The position numbers and the translations under genes were made by a program. 64,000 bases of DNA from Pseudooceanicola nitratireducens (GTDB lineage: Bacteria; Pseudomonadota; Alphaproteobacteria; Rhodobacterales; Rhodobacteraceae): NCBI RefSeq assembly GCF_900109195.1, contig NZ_FNZG01000003.1, forward strand, positions 748,328 to 812,327, given 5' to 3'. The notes below the pieces were generated by a model that was given only the letters and a program-made list of their open reading frames with translations, made no database searches and was not told the origin of the DNA. How positions within the stretch are numbered: the stretch's first letter is position 1; each line of letters begins with the position of its first letter. Positions 26,949 through 35,877 of the stretch are shown here, one piece after another.

Positions 26949-27815
26949 ATGAGAAAACAGACCGCCATGAACCGCGACTGGATCGCCACCGCCCGCACGC
27001 TTTCCGAAGCCCTGCCCTATCTGCAACGCTACGAAGGCGCGATTGTTGTCGTGAAATTCGGTGGCCACGCCATGGGCGACGACGAAGCGATGGAAATCTT
27101 CGCCCGCGATATCGTCCTGATGCGCCAGGTCGGCGTGAACCCGGTGATCGTCCACGGCGGCGGCCCCATGATCAACGAGATGCTGGAACGTCTTCAGATC
27201 AAGTCCGAATTCGTCAACGGCAAGCGCGTCACCGATGCCGCCACCGTCGAGGTGGTGGAAATGGTCCTCTCGGGCCGGGTGAACAAGCGCATCGTCCAGG
27301 CGATCAACGACATGGGCGGCAAGGGCGTCGGCCTGTCGGGCAAGGACGCCAACCTGATGATCTGCGAAGCCGACAATCCCGAACTGGGCCTTGTGGGCAC
27401 CCCGGTCGAGATGGACACCACCATCCTGCACGCCATGTTCAAGGCCGACATCATCCCCGTGATTGCCCCCCTCGGGATGGGCCGGGATGGCGAGACCTAC
27501 AACATCAACGGCGACACCGCCGCCGGGGCCATCGCAGGCGCGCTCAAGGCCGACCGGCTGCTGCTGCTGACCGATGTGGCCGGCGTGAAGAACGCCGAAG
27601 GTGAGGTCGTGACCGAGCTGAAGGCAGGCCAGATCCGCGAGATGACCAAGGACGGCACCATCGCGGGCGGCATGATCCCCAAGACCCAGACGGCGCTGGA
27701 CGCCATCGACCGGGGCGTGCGCGCCGTGGTCATCCTGGACGGCCGTGCGCCCAATGCGACCCTGCTGGAGCTGTTCACCGAACACGGTGCGGGTTCGCTG
27801 ATCAGGGGCGACTGA
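26949..27815 (+). CDS. argB: Acetylglutamate kinase ArgB
   Basis: ArgB phosphorylates N-acetylglutamate in the second step of arginine synthesis. The amino-acid-kinase fold shows [24 protein letters not shown], the substrate site [28 protein letters not shown] and [14 protein letters not shown]. From the ATG at 26949 it has 288 residues and the N-terminal helix typical of arginine-inhibited hexameric forms. The next gene starts one base after its stop. Confidence 0.95.
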   Translation: MRKQTAMNRDWIATARTLSEALPYLQRYEGAIVVVKFGGHAMGDDEAMEIFARDIVLMRQVGVNPVIVHGGGPMINEMLERLQIKSEFVNGKRVTDAATVEVVEMVLSGRVNKRIVQAINDMGGKGVGLSGKDANLMICEADNPELGLVGTPVEMDTTILHAMFKADIIPVIAPLGMGRDGETYNINGDTAAGAIAGALKADRLLLLTDVAGVKNAEGEVVTELKAGQIREMTKDGTIAGGMIPKTQTALDAIDRGVRAVVILDGRAPNATLLELFTEHGAGSLIRGD

Positions 27816-27816
27816 G

Positions 27817-28476
27817 ATGCCCCCCCTGGCGGAGCTGGAGGCCCAGGCGCGGCTCCGCCATCTGACGATCACCGCCGGCCTGGATGAAACGGCCTGCGAA
27901 AGCCGGGACGACCTTCCGCCCGGCACCCGGACGCTATTGCTGCTGTCGCCGGATGAACCGGCCTTCTGGCCGGCCTATTCCCAAAGCCCCGAATTCAACG
28001 ACGCGCAGCCCGACCCGATGGACCGCTGGTCGCGCCGGGTCATCACCGACTGGGCAAAGGACCTGGACGCCACCGCGCTTTTCCCCTTTGGCGGGCCGCC
28101 GTTTCAGCCCTTTATCGGCTGGGCTCTGGCCTCGGGGCGGGTGCATGGCTCGCCCGTGGGCATGCTGGTGCACCCCACGGCCGGGCTGTTCCTGTCCTTT
28201 CGCAGTGCGCTCGCCCTGCCCTGGGCCACGCAGGTCCCCGCCCCCGTGCCGCGCCCCTGCGACAGCTGCGCAGGTCAGCCCTGCCTGACCACCTGCCCCG
28301 TCGACGCCCTGGGCCCGGACGGATACGACACGACCGCCTGCAAGTCCTTCCTGCGCCAAGATTCCGGGCAGGACTGCCTGACCGGCGGCTGCCTGGCACG
28401 CCGTGCTTGCCCCAGGGGCAAATTGCATGGCAGGGTCAGGGAACATTCCGCCTATCACATGGCCCAGTTTCTCTGA
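27817..28476 (+). CDS. Ferredoxin-like protein with two 4Fe-4S cysteine sets
   Basis: The 219-residue protein has an N-terminal part without a recognised fold and a C-terminal iron-sulfur part. The first cysteine set is PCDSCAGQPCLTTCPVDAL (C-x2-C-x4-C-x3-CP). The second is spread over ACKSF, QDCLTGGC and LARRACP. The layout resembles the ferredoxin domain of QueG-like epoxyqueuosine reductases, but the catalytic domain is missing. It is the second gene behind argB with a one-base spacer. Its last five codons (Ala-Gln-Phe-Leu-stop) are the first unit of a 15-base tandem repeat. Confidence 0.8.
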   Translation: MPPLAELEAQARLRHLTITAGLDETACESRDDLPPGTRTLLLLSPDEPAFWPAYSQSPEFNDAQPDPMDRWSRRVITDWAKDLDATALFPFGGPPFQPFIGWALASGRVHGSPVGMLVHPTAGLFLSFRSALALPWATQVPAPVPRPCDSCAGQPCLTTCPVDALGPDGYDTTACKSFLRQDSGQDCLTGGCLARRACPRGKLHGRVREHSAYHMAQFL

Positions 28477-28595
28477 GCCCAGTTTCTCTAAGCCCGTTCC
28501 ATCACCCCCCGTTCCCATAGGCCCAGTTTCCATAGGTCCAATTCATCTGAGCCCGATTCCTTTCAGCCCGATCCCCTGTTCCATTCCCTCTCGTA
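28462..28595 (+). repeat. Degenerate 15-base tandem repeat starting in a gene end
   Basis: Units start at 28462 (GCCCAGTTTCTCTGA), 28477 (GCCCAGTTTCTCTAA), 28492, 28506, 28521, 28536, 28551 and 28566, almost all exactly 15 bases long, becoming more diverged with distance. The first unit is the final codons and stop of the ferredoxin-like gene; the second repeats them with TAA. The tract ends just before the sixA-like gene. Confidence 0.85.
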
Positions 28596-28608
28596 ACGGT
28601 TCCCCCAC

Positions 28609-29121
28609 ATGGTCAAACGTCTGATCCTGCTTCGGCACGCGAAATCAAGCTGGGATGACCCCAGGCAGACGGATCACGACCGCCCGCTGAACAAGCGTGG
28701 CCGGCGATCCGCCAAGGCGATCGGCACCTGGCTGCGCGAAACCGGCATCACCCCCGACCTGATCCTGTGTTCCGATGCCCGCCGCACGCAGGAAACCCAC
28801 GAACGCCTGCAGATCGAGGGAGAGCTGCGTTTGCGGCCCGATCTCTACCTTGCCTCCTCGGACCGGATCCTGGACGTCATGCAGCAGGCCGAAGGGGCCT
28901 GCGTCATGATCATCGGCCACAACCCCGGCATCGGCGACTTTGCACAGCGGCTCGTCACCGCGCCGCCGCCCCACGCCCGTTTTGCCGATTTCCCGACCGC
29001 AGCGACCCTGGTGGTCGACATCCCGATGATGGACTGGAAGGCCGGACATTTCGGCACCTCGAAGGTGGTGAATTTCATCACCCCGCGTGAACTGATCGGT
29101 CAGGACGCCGCCGCCGAATGA
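28609..29121 (+). CDS. Histidine phosphatase, SixA-like
   Basis: The 170-residue protein starts with the phosphohistidine motif LILLRHAKSSWDD and has the second catalytic His in CVMIIGHNPGIGDF. SixA-type enzymes remove phosphate from phosphohistidine proteins such as the HPt domain of kinases or the NPr protein of the nitrogen PTS. The true target here is unknown. It stands alone between the 15-base repeats and the SMR gene. Confidence 0.88.
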   Translation: MVKRLILLRHAKSSWDDPRQTDHDRPLNKRGRRSAKAIGTWLRETGITPDLILCSDARRTQETHERLQIEGELRLRPDLYLASSDRILDVMQQAEGACVMIIGHNPGIGDFAQRLVTAPPPHARFADFPTAATLVVDIPMMDWKAGHFGTSKVVNFITPRELIGQDAAAE

Positions 29122-29298
29122 CCCCCATGGCAAAACCCTGCCCCCATCAGACCCGGCGTGAAATCCCGGACTTGCAGGGCGCGCAATTGCCCCGCCCCGT
29201 TGTCCCCTTCATGACCTGAACCCAGACGTCACCAAAGCGTGAACGTGACAGCCCCCGGTGCGCCTGATAGCCCCGGGTCACATATGTCGGAGCCTGCC

Positions 29299-29628
29299 AT
29301 GCCCTATATCTTCCTTGCCCTCGCCATCATGGGCGAAGTTGTTGCAACGACCTCTCTCAAGGCTTCTGAAGGGTTCACCCGCATCGGGCCTTCGATCGTG
29401 GTGGTACTGGGCTATGCCCTGTCCTTCTACCTGCTGTCGATCTGCCTGCGTTACTTCCCCGTCGGCACGGTCTACGCGATCTGGGCAGGCTCGGGCGTGG
29501 TTCTGGTCGCGCTGGCCGGCTGGTGGCTGTTCGGGCAGAAGATCGACCTGTGGGGCATGATCGGCATGGGCCTGATCATCGCCGGCGTGGTGATCCTGAA
29601 CCTGGTGTCCAAAACCTCGGTCCACTGA
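29299..29628 (+). CDS. Small multidrug resistance (SMR) efflux protein, EmrE/Qac type
   Basis: The 109-residue protein has four membrane helices with the essential Glu of helix 1 in IMGEVVATTSLK, and the family stretch GTVYAIWAGSGVVLVALAGW. SMR proteins form dimers that exchange protons for lipophilic cations. The start at 29299 has GGAG 8 bases upstream and fits the family; ATGs at 29284 and earlier would add a soluble leader. A bidirectional terminator follows at 29647. Confidence 0.9.
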   Translation: MPYIFLALAIMGEVVATTSLKASEGFTRIGPSIVVVLGYALSFYLLSICLRYFPVGTVYAIWAGSGVVLVALAGWWLFGQKIDLWGMIGMGLIIAGVVILNLVSKTSVH

Positions 29629-29646
29629 CCTCGCGGCCCGGAAACG

Positions 29647-29677
29647 AAAAAGGGCGGCCCCGCAGGACCGCCCCTTT
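29647..29677. terminator. Bidirectional terminator between SMR gene and bztD
   Basis: AAAAGGGCGG and CCGCCCCTTT pair with one bulged base around an 11-base loop, with A-run and T-run on either side. It ends both the SMR transcript (plus) and the bzt transcript (minus), whose stop codons lie 18-20 bases away on each side. Confidence 0.8.
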
Positions 29678-29696
29678 CGATAGGATGTGGCCGGGA

Positions 29697-30491
29697 TCAG
29701 TGCCCCAGGATCTGGCTGAGGAACAGCTTGGTCCGGTCGCTCTTGGGGTTGTTGAAGAACTCTTCCGGTTCGTTCTGCTCCACGATCTGGCCCTGGTCCA
29801 TGAAGATCACGCGGTTCGCCACCTGACGGGCAAAGCCCATCTCGTGCGTCACGCAGAGCATGGTCATGCCCTCTTCGGCCAGTTCGATCATCGTATCCAG
29901 AACCTCCTTGATCATCTCGGGGTCCAGCGCCGAGGTCGGTTCGTCGAACAGCATGATGCGCGGCTTCATGCACAGCGACCGGGCGATGGCCACACGCTGC
30001 TGCTGACCGCCCGAAAGCTGGCCGGGATACTTCATCGCCTGGTCGGGGATCTTCACCTTTTCCAGGAAATGCATCGCGGTTTCTTCCGCCTCTTTCTTGG
30101 GAACCTTGCGGACCCAGATCGGGGCCAGCGTGCAGTTCTCGAGGATCGTCAGATGCGGAAACAGGTTGAAGTGCTGAAAGCACATGCCGACTTCGGACCG
30201 GATCTTGTCGATGTTCTTCAGGTCGTTGGTCAGCTCGGTCCCGTCGACGATGATCTTGCCCTGCTGGTGTTCCTCCAGCCGGTTGATGCAGCGGATCATC
30301 GTGGACTTCCCCGACCCCGAAGGGCCGGCGATGACGATGCGTTCGCCCCGGTTCACGGTCAGGTTGATGTCGCGCAGAACGTGGAACGTGCCGTACCACT
30401 TGTTCATGTTCGAGATTTCGATCGCGACCTCGTCGGACACTTGCATCTGCGAACGGTCAATTTCGCGGTCCATGGTGGGTACATTGGTCAT
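29697..30491 (-). CDS. bztD: Acidic amino-acid ABC transporter ATP-binding protein BztD/AapP
   Basis: The 264-residue ATPase has Walker [11 protein letters not shown]-loop [13 protein letters not shown], signature LSGGQQQR, Walker [13 protein letters not shown] and the switch [11 protein letters not shown]. It energises uptake of glutamate, glutamine, aspartate and asparagine in the Bzt system of Rhodobacter. A ribosome binding site (AAGG) precedes the ATG at 30491. It is the last of four genes in the order A-B-C-D. Confidence 0.92.
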   Translation of the reverse strand: MTNVPTMDREIDRSQMQVSDEVAIEISNMNKWYGTFHVLRDINLTVNRGERIVIAGPSGSGKSTMIRCINRLEEHQQGKIIVDGTELTNDLKNIDKIRSEVGMCFQHFNLFPHLTILENCTLAPIWVRKVPKKEAEETAMHFLEKVKIPDQAMKYPGQLSGGQQQRVAIARSLCMKPRIMLFDEPTSALDPEMIKEVLDTMIELAEEGMTMLCVTHEMGFARQVANRVIFMDQGQIVEQNEPEEFFNNPKSDRTKLFLSQILGH

Positions 30492-30514
30492 TGGTTTTTT
30501 CCTTGCCTTTCCCG

Positions 30515-31828
30515 TCAGCGATGGCCGGTCTGAAGCTTGCGCTCCAGGTACATCGAGTAGCGGGACATGGAGAAACAGAAGACGAAGAAGACAGCGCCGA
30601 TGAAGATGAAGAGCTCCCAGTAGACGCCATTCCAGGCCGTGTCGGCACGGATGGCGTTCGACAGGCCAATCGGGTCGAACATCGAGATGATCGACACCAG
30701 CGTCGTGTCCTTGAAGACGCCGATGAAGGTGGAAACGATGCCCGGGATCGAGATCTTCAGCGCCTGCGGCATGATGATCAGACGCTGCGCCTGCCAGTAG
30801 TCAAGGCCAAGGCTGTCGGCCCCCTCGTACTGGCCCTTCGGCAACGCGGCCAGGCCACCACGGATCACCTCGGCCATGTAGGCCGCGGCAAACAGGGTCA
30901 CCATGATCATGACGCGCAGGATGATGTCGAAATTCGTGCCCGGCGGCAGGAAGATGTTCAGCAGGACCGACGCCACGAACAGCAGCGTGATCAGCGGAAC
31001 GCCCCGGATGAATTCGATGAAGCCGACGCAGATCGCCTTGACCAGCAGCAGGTCGGACTGACGGCCAAGCGCCAGCACGATACCGATGGGAAGCGAACAC
31101 ATGATCGCCGTCACCCCGATGGTGATCGACAGCATGAAGCCGCCAAATTCGCGCGACTGCACGGATTCGATGCCGATCGGGATCGCCGCGCTCAGCGGCG
31201 CCTCGATCGCCGGACCGATGGCGGTCCACCACAGGATGGCCGCAACCACGCCCGCCGCAAGGGCCAGCGCCGGCAGGATCACCTTGGACCCGTAGCGGAA
31301 GACCACGAAGCCCACGACAAAGCCGAGGATCGCGAAGATCGGGGCCCAGATCGCCCCGCCCCACAGCAGCCAGGCCGCCAGGAAGGGATAGAGCATCGAG
31401 AACCAGATCAGCTTGGGCGACACGTAGTCCGCAAACAGAAGCGGCGCGATCGCGACAAGCAGAAGCAAGAAGGCCAGGACCGGCCGCCAGTACAGGTCGG
31501 ACGGGTAGAAGCCGAACATCAGCTGCTGCCAGCGTTCGCGGATCACCCCCCAGCAGGCCCCGCTTTCGTCCCCCAGACCGGCCAGGATTTCCCGGCAATT
31601 GGTCAGCGAGGTGCCGTCCCAGGTCGGAGAGATCAGCCAGGGCAGGATCTCGTAGAGGATGAAGGCGATGAAGCCCAGCGAGACGATGGTCAGAACGGTG
31701 TTGAACCAGCCCGAGAACAGGTTCGTCCGCATCCACCCCACGGCACCGACCGAAGACGACGGCGGTTCCTGCTGGGGCAGCATGGTGTCGCGTACAAAGG
31801 CGACGGTATCGGAATGCGTGTTGCTCAT
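30515..31828 (-). CDS. bztC: Amino-acid ABC transporter permease BztC/AapM
   Basis: The 437-residue permease has about eight membrane helices. The C-terminal half carries the HisM-type domain with the EAA loop near [22 protein letters not shown] and [15 protein letters not shown]. The long N-terminal extension with extra helices is typical of Bzt/Aap permeases rather than of ordinary glutamine permeases. It pairs with BztB as a heterodimer; its ATG lies one base after the bztB stop. Confidence 0.92.
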   Translation of the reverse strand: MSNTHSDTVAFVRDTMLPQQEPPSSSVGAVGWMRTNLFSGWFNTVLTIVSLGFIAFILYEILPWLISPTWDGTSLTNCREILAGLGDESGACWGVIRERWQQLMFGFYPSDLYWRPVLAFLLLLVAIAPLLFADYVSPKLIWFSMLYPFLAAWLLWGGAIWAPIFAILGFVVGFVVFRYGSKVILPALALAAGVVAAILWWTAIGPAIEAPLSAAIPIGIESVQSREFGGFMLSITIGVTAIMCSLPIGIVLALGRQSDLLLVKAICVGFIEFIRGVPLITLLFVASVLLNIFLPPGTNFDIILRVMIMVTLFAAAYMAEVIRGGLAALPKGQYEGADSLGLDYWQAQRLIIMPQALKISIPGIVSTFIGVFKDTTLVSIISMFDPIGLSNAIRADTAWNGVYWELFIFIGAVFFVFCFSMSRYSMYLERKLQTGHR

Positions 31829-31829
31829 A

Positions 31830-33086
31830 TCACCGCTCCACCAGTTTGACGCGCGAGTTGTACCAGTTCATCAGCGCCGAAATGGCGAGAGAGATGCCCA
31901 GGTAGATCAGCATGCCCAGCAGAACCGTCTCAAGCTCTCGCCCGGTCTGGTTCAGGGTGATGCCCATCAGCGTGCCCGTCAGGTCCATGTATCCGACCGC
32001 GATCGCCAGGGACGAGTTCTTGGTCAGGTTCAGGTAGTTCGAGATCAGCGGCGGAATGATGACCCGCAGCGCCTGGGGCAGGATCACAAGGCTCATGATC
32101 CGGCCCGGACGCAGGCCCAGGGCCCCTGCCGCTTCGGTCTGACCCTTCGAGATGGCCAGGATACCGGCGCGCACGATTTCGGCGATGAAGGCGGCGGTGT
32201 AAAGCGACAGCGCCAACCACAACGCAATGAGCGAGTTCCGCATGTACGTCCCGCCCTGGAAGTTGAAGCCCTTCAGCTCGGGATAGCCCAGGTGGAAGCC
32301 CAGGGCGATCAGCACGGCGATCACCGGCACCAGAACCGCGCCAAGGCGCAGGTACCAGGTGGTGGGCCTGACGCCCGTGGCCTCTTGCTGAGCATCCGCG
32401 CGGGCGCGGATCCGGCCCGAAAGGAACAGGCCGCCCGCCAGGACGACCAGGAAGGCCACCAGGTCGAGCGAGATGTTGAACGCCCCGCCCACCGGCAGAT
32501 CACCCAGCGACCGCGAAAACAGCGGCTCGGGGATATAGACGCCCCGGTTGGTGACCGCGACACTGTCGAAGACCGACATCGACGCCGTGGCATTGTCGCC
32601 GCGGAAATCCCGTGGCGCAGGCAGGCTTTCGATCAGGATGGCCATGGCCAGCACGATCCACATCAGGACCGGCACGTTGCGGAACATCTCGACGTAGACG
32701 GTCATGACCCGCGCGACCAGCCAGTTGCCCGACAGGCGCAGAACCCCGACGATCACACCGATCACGGTCGCCGTCACACAGCCCAGGAACGCCACGAGAA
32801 GCGTGTTCAGAAGGCCGACGAAGGCGGCCCGCAGGTGGCTGTCCTGGTTGTTGTATTCGACAAGTCTTTGGTTGATGTCATACCCGGCCGGTTCGAAAAG
32901 GAACCCGAACGAAGGTTCTTTCCCAAGGTCGGCAAGGTTCTGGGCGGTATTCGAAATAAGCCATCCGATCAGGGTCAGAAAGGCGATCAACGCCATGATC
33001 TGGAAGGTGACCGCACGATACCGGGTATCGTAGATCAACATGGATAGCTTGAAGGACTCCGCCGGCGGATCGCTAAGAGTAGCCAT
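31830..33086 (-). CDS. bztB: Amino-acid ABC transporter permease BztB/AapQ
   Basis: The 418-residue permease has an N-terminal helix, a large periplasmic loop and the HisM-type core with MFRNVPVLMWIVLAMAIL, EIVRAGILAISKGQTEAAGA and NLTKNSSLAIAVGYMDL. The extended periplasmic insertion is characteristic of the Bzt/Aap group. It follows bztA after a 133-base gap that holds a perfect 11-base-pair stem-loop, so its expression is probably lower than that of bztA. Confidence 0.92.
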   Translation of the reverse strand: MATLSDPPAESFKLSMLIYDTRYRAVTFQIMALIAFLTLIGWLISNTAQNLADLGKEPSFGFLFEPAGYDINQRLVEYNNQDSHLRAAFVGLLNTLLVAFLGCVTATVIGVIVGVLRLSGNWLVARVMTVYVEMFRNVPVLMWIVLAMAILIESLPAPRDFRGDNATASMSVFDSVAVTNRGVYIPEPLFSRSLGDLPVGGAFNISLDLVAFLVVLAGGLFLSGRIRARADAQQEATGVRPTTWYLRLGAVLVPVIAVLIALGFHLGYPELKGFNFQGGTYMRNSLIALWLALSLYTAAFIAEIVRAGILAISKGQTEAAGALGLRPGRIMSLVILPQALRVIIPPLISNYLNLTKNSSLAIAVGYMDLTGTLMGITLNQTGRELETVLLGMLIYLGISLAISALMNWYNSRVKLVER

Positions 33087-33183
33087 TCAATTTTCCCCGT
33101 TACCCGGCCTTGTCTTCTGAAGCGTCTATGCGCAATCGGCCGGTGATTGTGTCGCCGGATATTCCCCCGGTCGACGAATGCAA

Positions 33184-33210
33184 GAAGGGCGCGGTCTGGC
33201 CGCGCCCTTC
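33184..33210 (-). terminator. Stem-loop between bztA and bztB
   Basis: GAAGGGCGCGG and CCGCGCCCTTC form a perfect 11-base-pair stem with loop TCTGG, 9 bases after the bztA stop. No T-run follows on the minus strand. It more likely stabilises the bztA part of the message, or lets only part of transcription through, than acting as a full terminator. Confidence 0.75.
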
Positions 33211-33219
33211 CCGATCTGT

Positions 33220-34239
33220 TTAGCGGAACGGCGGCGTGTAGAGCAGGCCACCATCGGTCCACTGGGCGTTCAGACCACGCGCCAGGCCGATCGGAGTCGA
33301 TTCACCGATGTTCGCTTCAAAGACTTCGCCGTAGTTGCCGACGGAAGCGATGATGTTCTTCGCCCAGTCAGCGGACAGGCCCAGCATCTCGCCCAGGTTA
33401 CCTTCGGTACCCAGCAGGCGGTTGATTTCCGGGTTATTGCCGGCGGATGCGCTCATGTCGGCGACGTTGGCCGAGGACACGCCCAGCTCTTCTGCGGCGA
33501 TCATCGCGTTCAGCGACCAGCGGACGACATCGCCCCACTCGTCATCGCCATGACGGACCAGCGGGCCCAGCGGCTCTTTGGACACGATTTCGGGCAGAAC
33601 GACGTGTGCGGTCGGATCTTCAAAGGTCGCACGGGTCGCGGCCAGGCCAGAGGCGTCGGTGGTGTAGACGTCACAGGCACCCGCCAGGTACTGCTGCTGC
33701 GCTTCGGCGTTGGTTTCGATCGGAACCGGCTCGTAGCTGATGTTGTTGGCGCGGAAGAAGTCCGCGAGGTTCAGCTCGGTCGTGGTGCCGGTCTGGATGC
33801 AGACGGTCGCGCCGTCCAGTTCCTTGGCCGAGGACACGCCCAGCTCTTTGGGAACCATGAAGCCCTGACCGTCGTAGTAGTTCACGCCGACGAAGGTGAA
33901 CTTCAAGTCCACATCGCGCGAGAAGGTCCAGGTGGTGTTACGGGCCAGCATGTCGATCTCGCCCGAGGCCAGCGCGGTAAAGCGCGTCTTGCCGGTGGTG
34001 GGAACGAATTCAACGGCAGATGCGTCGCCCAGAACGGCGGCCGCAACGGCGCGGCAAACCGAAACATCGAAGCCGGCCCATTCGCCATTGGCGTCGGGGG
34101 CTGCGAAGCCGGTCAGACCGGTGGTCACACCGCAGTTCAGCTTGCCGCGCGCCTTGACGTCGTCAAGCGTGCCAGCAGCAGCTGCACCAGCGGCCAGACC
34201 TGCAACGGTCATAGCACCGAAAAATACGGATTTTTTCAT
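33220..34239 (-). CDS. bztA: Amino-acid ABC transporter periplasmic binding protein BztA/AapJ
   Basis: The 339-residue precursor has a signal peptide (KKSVFFGAMTVAGLAAGAAAA) and the SBP-3 fold of glutamate/glutamine binding proteins, with LNCGVTTGLTGFAAPD and WAGFDVSVCRAVAAAVLGD near the start and TTGKTRFTALASGEIDMLARN as the ligand-binding stretch. It captures acidic amino acids and their amides and delivers them to BztBC. The ribosome binding site AGGAAGAGG is strong. The 268 bases upstream are AT-rich around 34335-34415 and should hold the bzt promoter. I could not fix a -35/-10 pair with confidence. Confidence 0.93.
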   Translation of the reverse strand: MKKSVFFGAMTVAGLAAGAAAAGTLDDVKARGKLNCGVTTGLTGFAAPDANGEWAGFDVSVCRAVAAAVLGDASAVEFVPTTGKTRFTALASGEIDMLARNTTWTFSRDVDLKFTFVGVNYYDGQGFMVPKELGVSSAKELDGATVCIQTGTTTELNLADFFRANNISYEPVPIETNAEAQQQYLAGACDVYTTDASGLAATRATFEDPTAHVVLPEIVSKEPLGPLVRHGDDEWGDVVRWSLNAMIAAEELGVSSANVADMSASAGNNPEINRLLGTEGNLGEMLGLSADWAKNIIASVGNYGEVFEANIGESTPIGLARGLNAQWTDGGLLYTPPFR

Positions 34240-34507
34240 TTTTACCTCTTCCTGTTTTCCGCCCAGTTTCGAGCGGTTCGGCGGACCCCGTTTTCGGGAT
34301 CCAGAGTGATACTGTTGGGTGTCCTCCCCTCAGCATGCGGGAAGTGTGGCGGGATTTATTCCAGACGGTCAAGCGAAACATCAAGAAAATCAAACAATCG
34401 CACGTTGACCTTTAGTCATCGCGACAGCTTCGGGCACGATCTTGCGTGCCCGGGAACCAAATGGTCAAAATATTACTCGGTCACCCTATCCCTTGGGATA
34501 AAGGGCC

Positions 34508-35212
34508 TTACGAGGCGTCAAAGAATCGTTTCGCATCCAGAAACGATTGGCGTTTGATTCCCGCCGCTTCGGCGGCTTCCTCGTCCTCGCCCCACTGCTC
34601 GGCCTGCCAGTCTTCGTCGATCCGTGACAGCGCCCAAAGCGTGTCGATATCCCGCGCATTCCGCGCCGCCGCGAAGCCCAGGACAAGAGACCCGGAAAGC
34701 GATACCAGATCGTGGAAAGCGGCCAGCTGGAAAGGCGACATCTGGTGGACGGCCTGGGTCATCGGGGCCAGAACCGCCGCGTCCTGTGGCTGGTGCATCA
34801 CCCCGGTCTGCGCCTGCAACCGGCCGCCGAATTCAGCCGCCGCCCAGTCCAGCAGAGGATCCCAGCCCTCCGCCTGACGGCTGACCAGTTCCTGCGGGGC
34901 CTCGGCGCGATAGCACAGCAGGTCGCTGTCGCCATAGGCGGCCAGCATCTCGGCCACTTCGGCGTGCTGAAGAGCCACCTTGTCGATCGCTGCATTGGCC
35001 CCGCGCGTCACCGGCATGGTCGAAGGATCGACCTTCTCCACCTGCGCGTCCCATTCAGCGGCGACCATATGGGCCATTGCTTCCGTCGGCAGCACCAGCG
35101 GGCGTTTTACCGGGGTGCGCACCGGACGACCATCCAGCGCGACCGAATGGCCCCCCTCTCCTGCCGTCACCGTGACCTCTTTCCAGAACCGTTTCGGGGC
35201 CCAATCGCTCAT
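34508..35212 (-). CDS. ATP12 family chaperone protein
   Basis: The 234-residue protein matches the ATP12 family, which in mitochondria helps F1-ATPase alpha-subunit assembly and is common in Alphaproteobacteria. Typical stretches are KRFWKEVTV, VALDGRPVRTPVKRPLVLPT, AAEWDAQ and DLLCYRAEAPQELV. It is the last gene of an overlapping unit (crcB-rluC-HAD-ATP12). A stem-loop (CGGGCACG/CGTGCCCG, 34431-34452) follows its stop. Confidence 0.9.
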   Translation of the reverse strand: MSDWAPKRFWKEVTVTAGEGGHSVALDGRPVRTPVKRPLVLPTEAMAHMVAAEWDAQVEKVDPSTMPVTRGANAAIDKVALQHAEVAEMLAAYGDSDLLCYRAEAPQELVSRQAEGWDPLLDWAAAEFGGRLQAQTGVMHQPQDAAVLAPMTQAVHQMSPFQLAAFHDLVSLSGSLVLGFAAARNARDIDTLWALSRIDEDWQAEQWGEDEEAAEAAGIKRQSFLDAKRFFDAS

Positions 35213-35877
35213 CCCTGCTCTCCTGTCACGCGGGTGATGGCAGCGGGCAGATCCTGCGCCTGCGACACGATTTCCCGCGCGCCGGTCAACAGGCTGGCCG
35301 GGTGATAGCCCCAGTCCACGCCGATGAACCCGACGCCGGCCGCGCCCGCCATCTCCATGTCATATGTGGTGTCGCCGATCATCACGGCACGCTCCGGCGA
35401 CACGCCGGTTTCCGCCAGCGCCGTCAGCACCATGGATGGGTGCGGCTTGGACGGGTGGTCATCCGCAACCTGGGTGCTTTGAAACACCCGCGACCAGCCG
35501 TGGTTGTCCAACAGCGCGACCAGCCCGCGCCGCGACTTGCCTGTGGCGATGGCCAGCAGGGTCTCGTCCTCGGCGCTCAGCGCCTCGACCACTTCACGGA
35601 TGCCGGGATATAGCGGGCTCGACGCCGCGCCCGACTTGATCCGCAGCGCCTGATAGGCGCGCTTGTAGCCTTCGACCATCTCGGCGCGCAGGCCTTCGGG
35701 CGTTTCCGGCGACAGCCGCAGCATGGCGTGATCCAGCGACAGGCCCACGATCCCCAGGATCGCGTCGCGATCCGGCACCGCCAGCCCGACCCCGTCAAAG
35801 GCCGCCGTCATCGAGGCGACGATATCCCCCTGGCTGTCCACCAGCGTGCCGTCGACATCGAAAATGACCAGCCGCAT
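35209..35877 (-). CDS. HAD family phosphatase (phosphoglycolate phosphatase-like)
   Basis: The 222-residue hydrolase has the nucleophile motif VIFDVDGTLVDSQ, motif II in LAIATGKSRRG, motif III lysine in DDHPSKPHPSM and motif IV GDTTYDMEMAGAA. These fit a Gph/PGMB-type HAD phosphatase. Small sugar phosphates or phosphoglycolate are likely substrates, but the exact one cannot be read. The ATG at 35877 overlaps the rluC stop, and its own stop overlaps the ATP12 start. Confidence 0.88.
   Translation of the reverse strand: MRLVIFDVDGTLVDSQGDIVASMTAAFDGVGLAVPDRDAILGIVGLSLDHAMLRLSPETPEGLRAEMVEGYKRAYQALRIKSGAASSPLYPGIREVVEALSAEDETLLAIATGKSRRGLVALLDNHGWSRVFQSTQVADDHPSKPHPSMVLTALAETGVSPERAVMIGDTTYDMEMAGAAGVGFIGVDWGYHPASLLTGAREIVSQAQDLPAAITRVTGEQG

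Noticed and set aside
28403..28624. A 73-codon Pro-rich frame across the 15-base repeats
   Set aside because: It begins inside the ferredoxin-like gene in another frame and owes its pattern to the 15-base periodicity. There is no separate ribosome binding site.
34240..34507. A specific promoter for bztA
   Set aside because: The region is AT-rich and contains TTGACC on the minus strand, but the bases 17 positions downstream do not resemble a -10 element, so no promoter was called.
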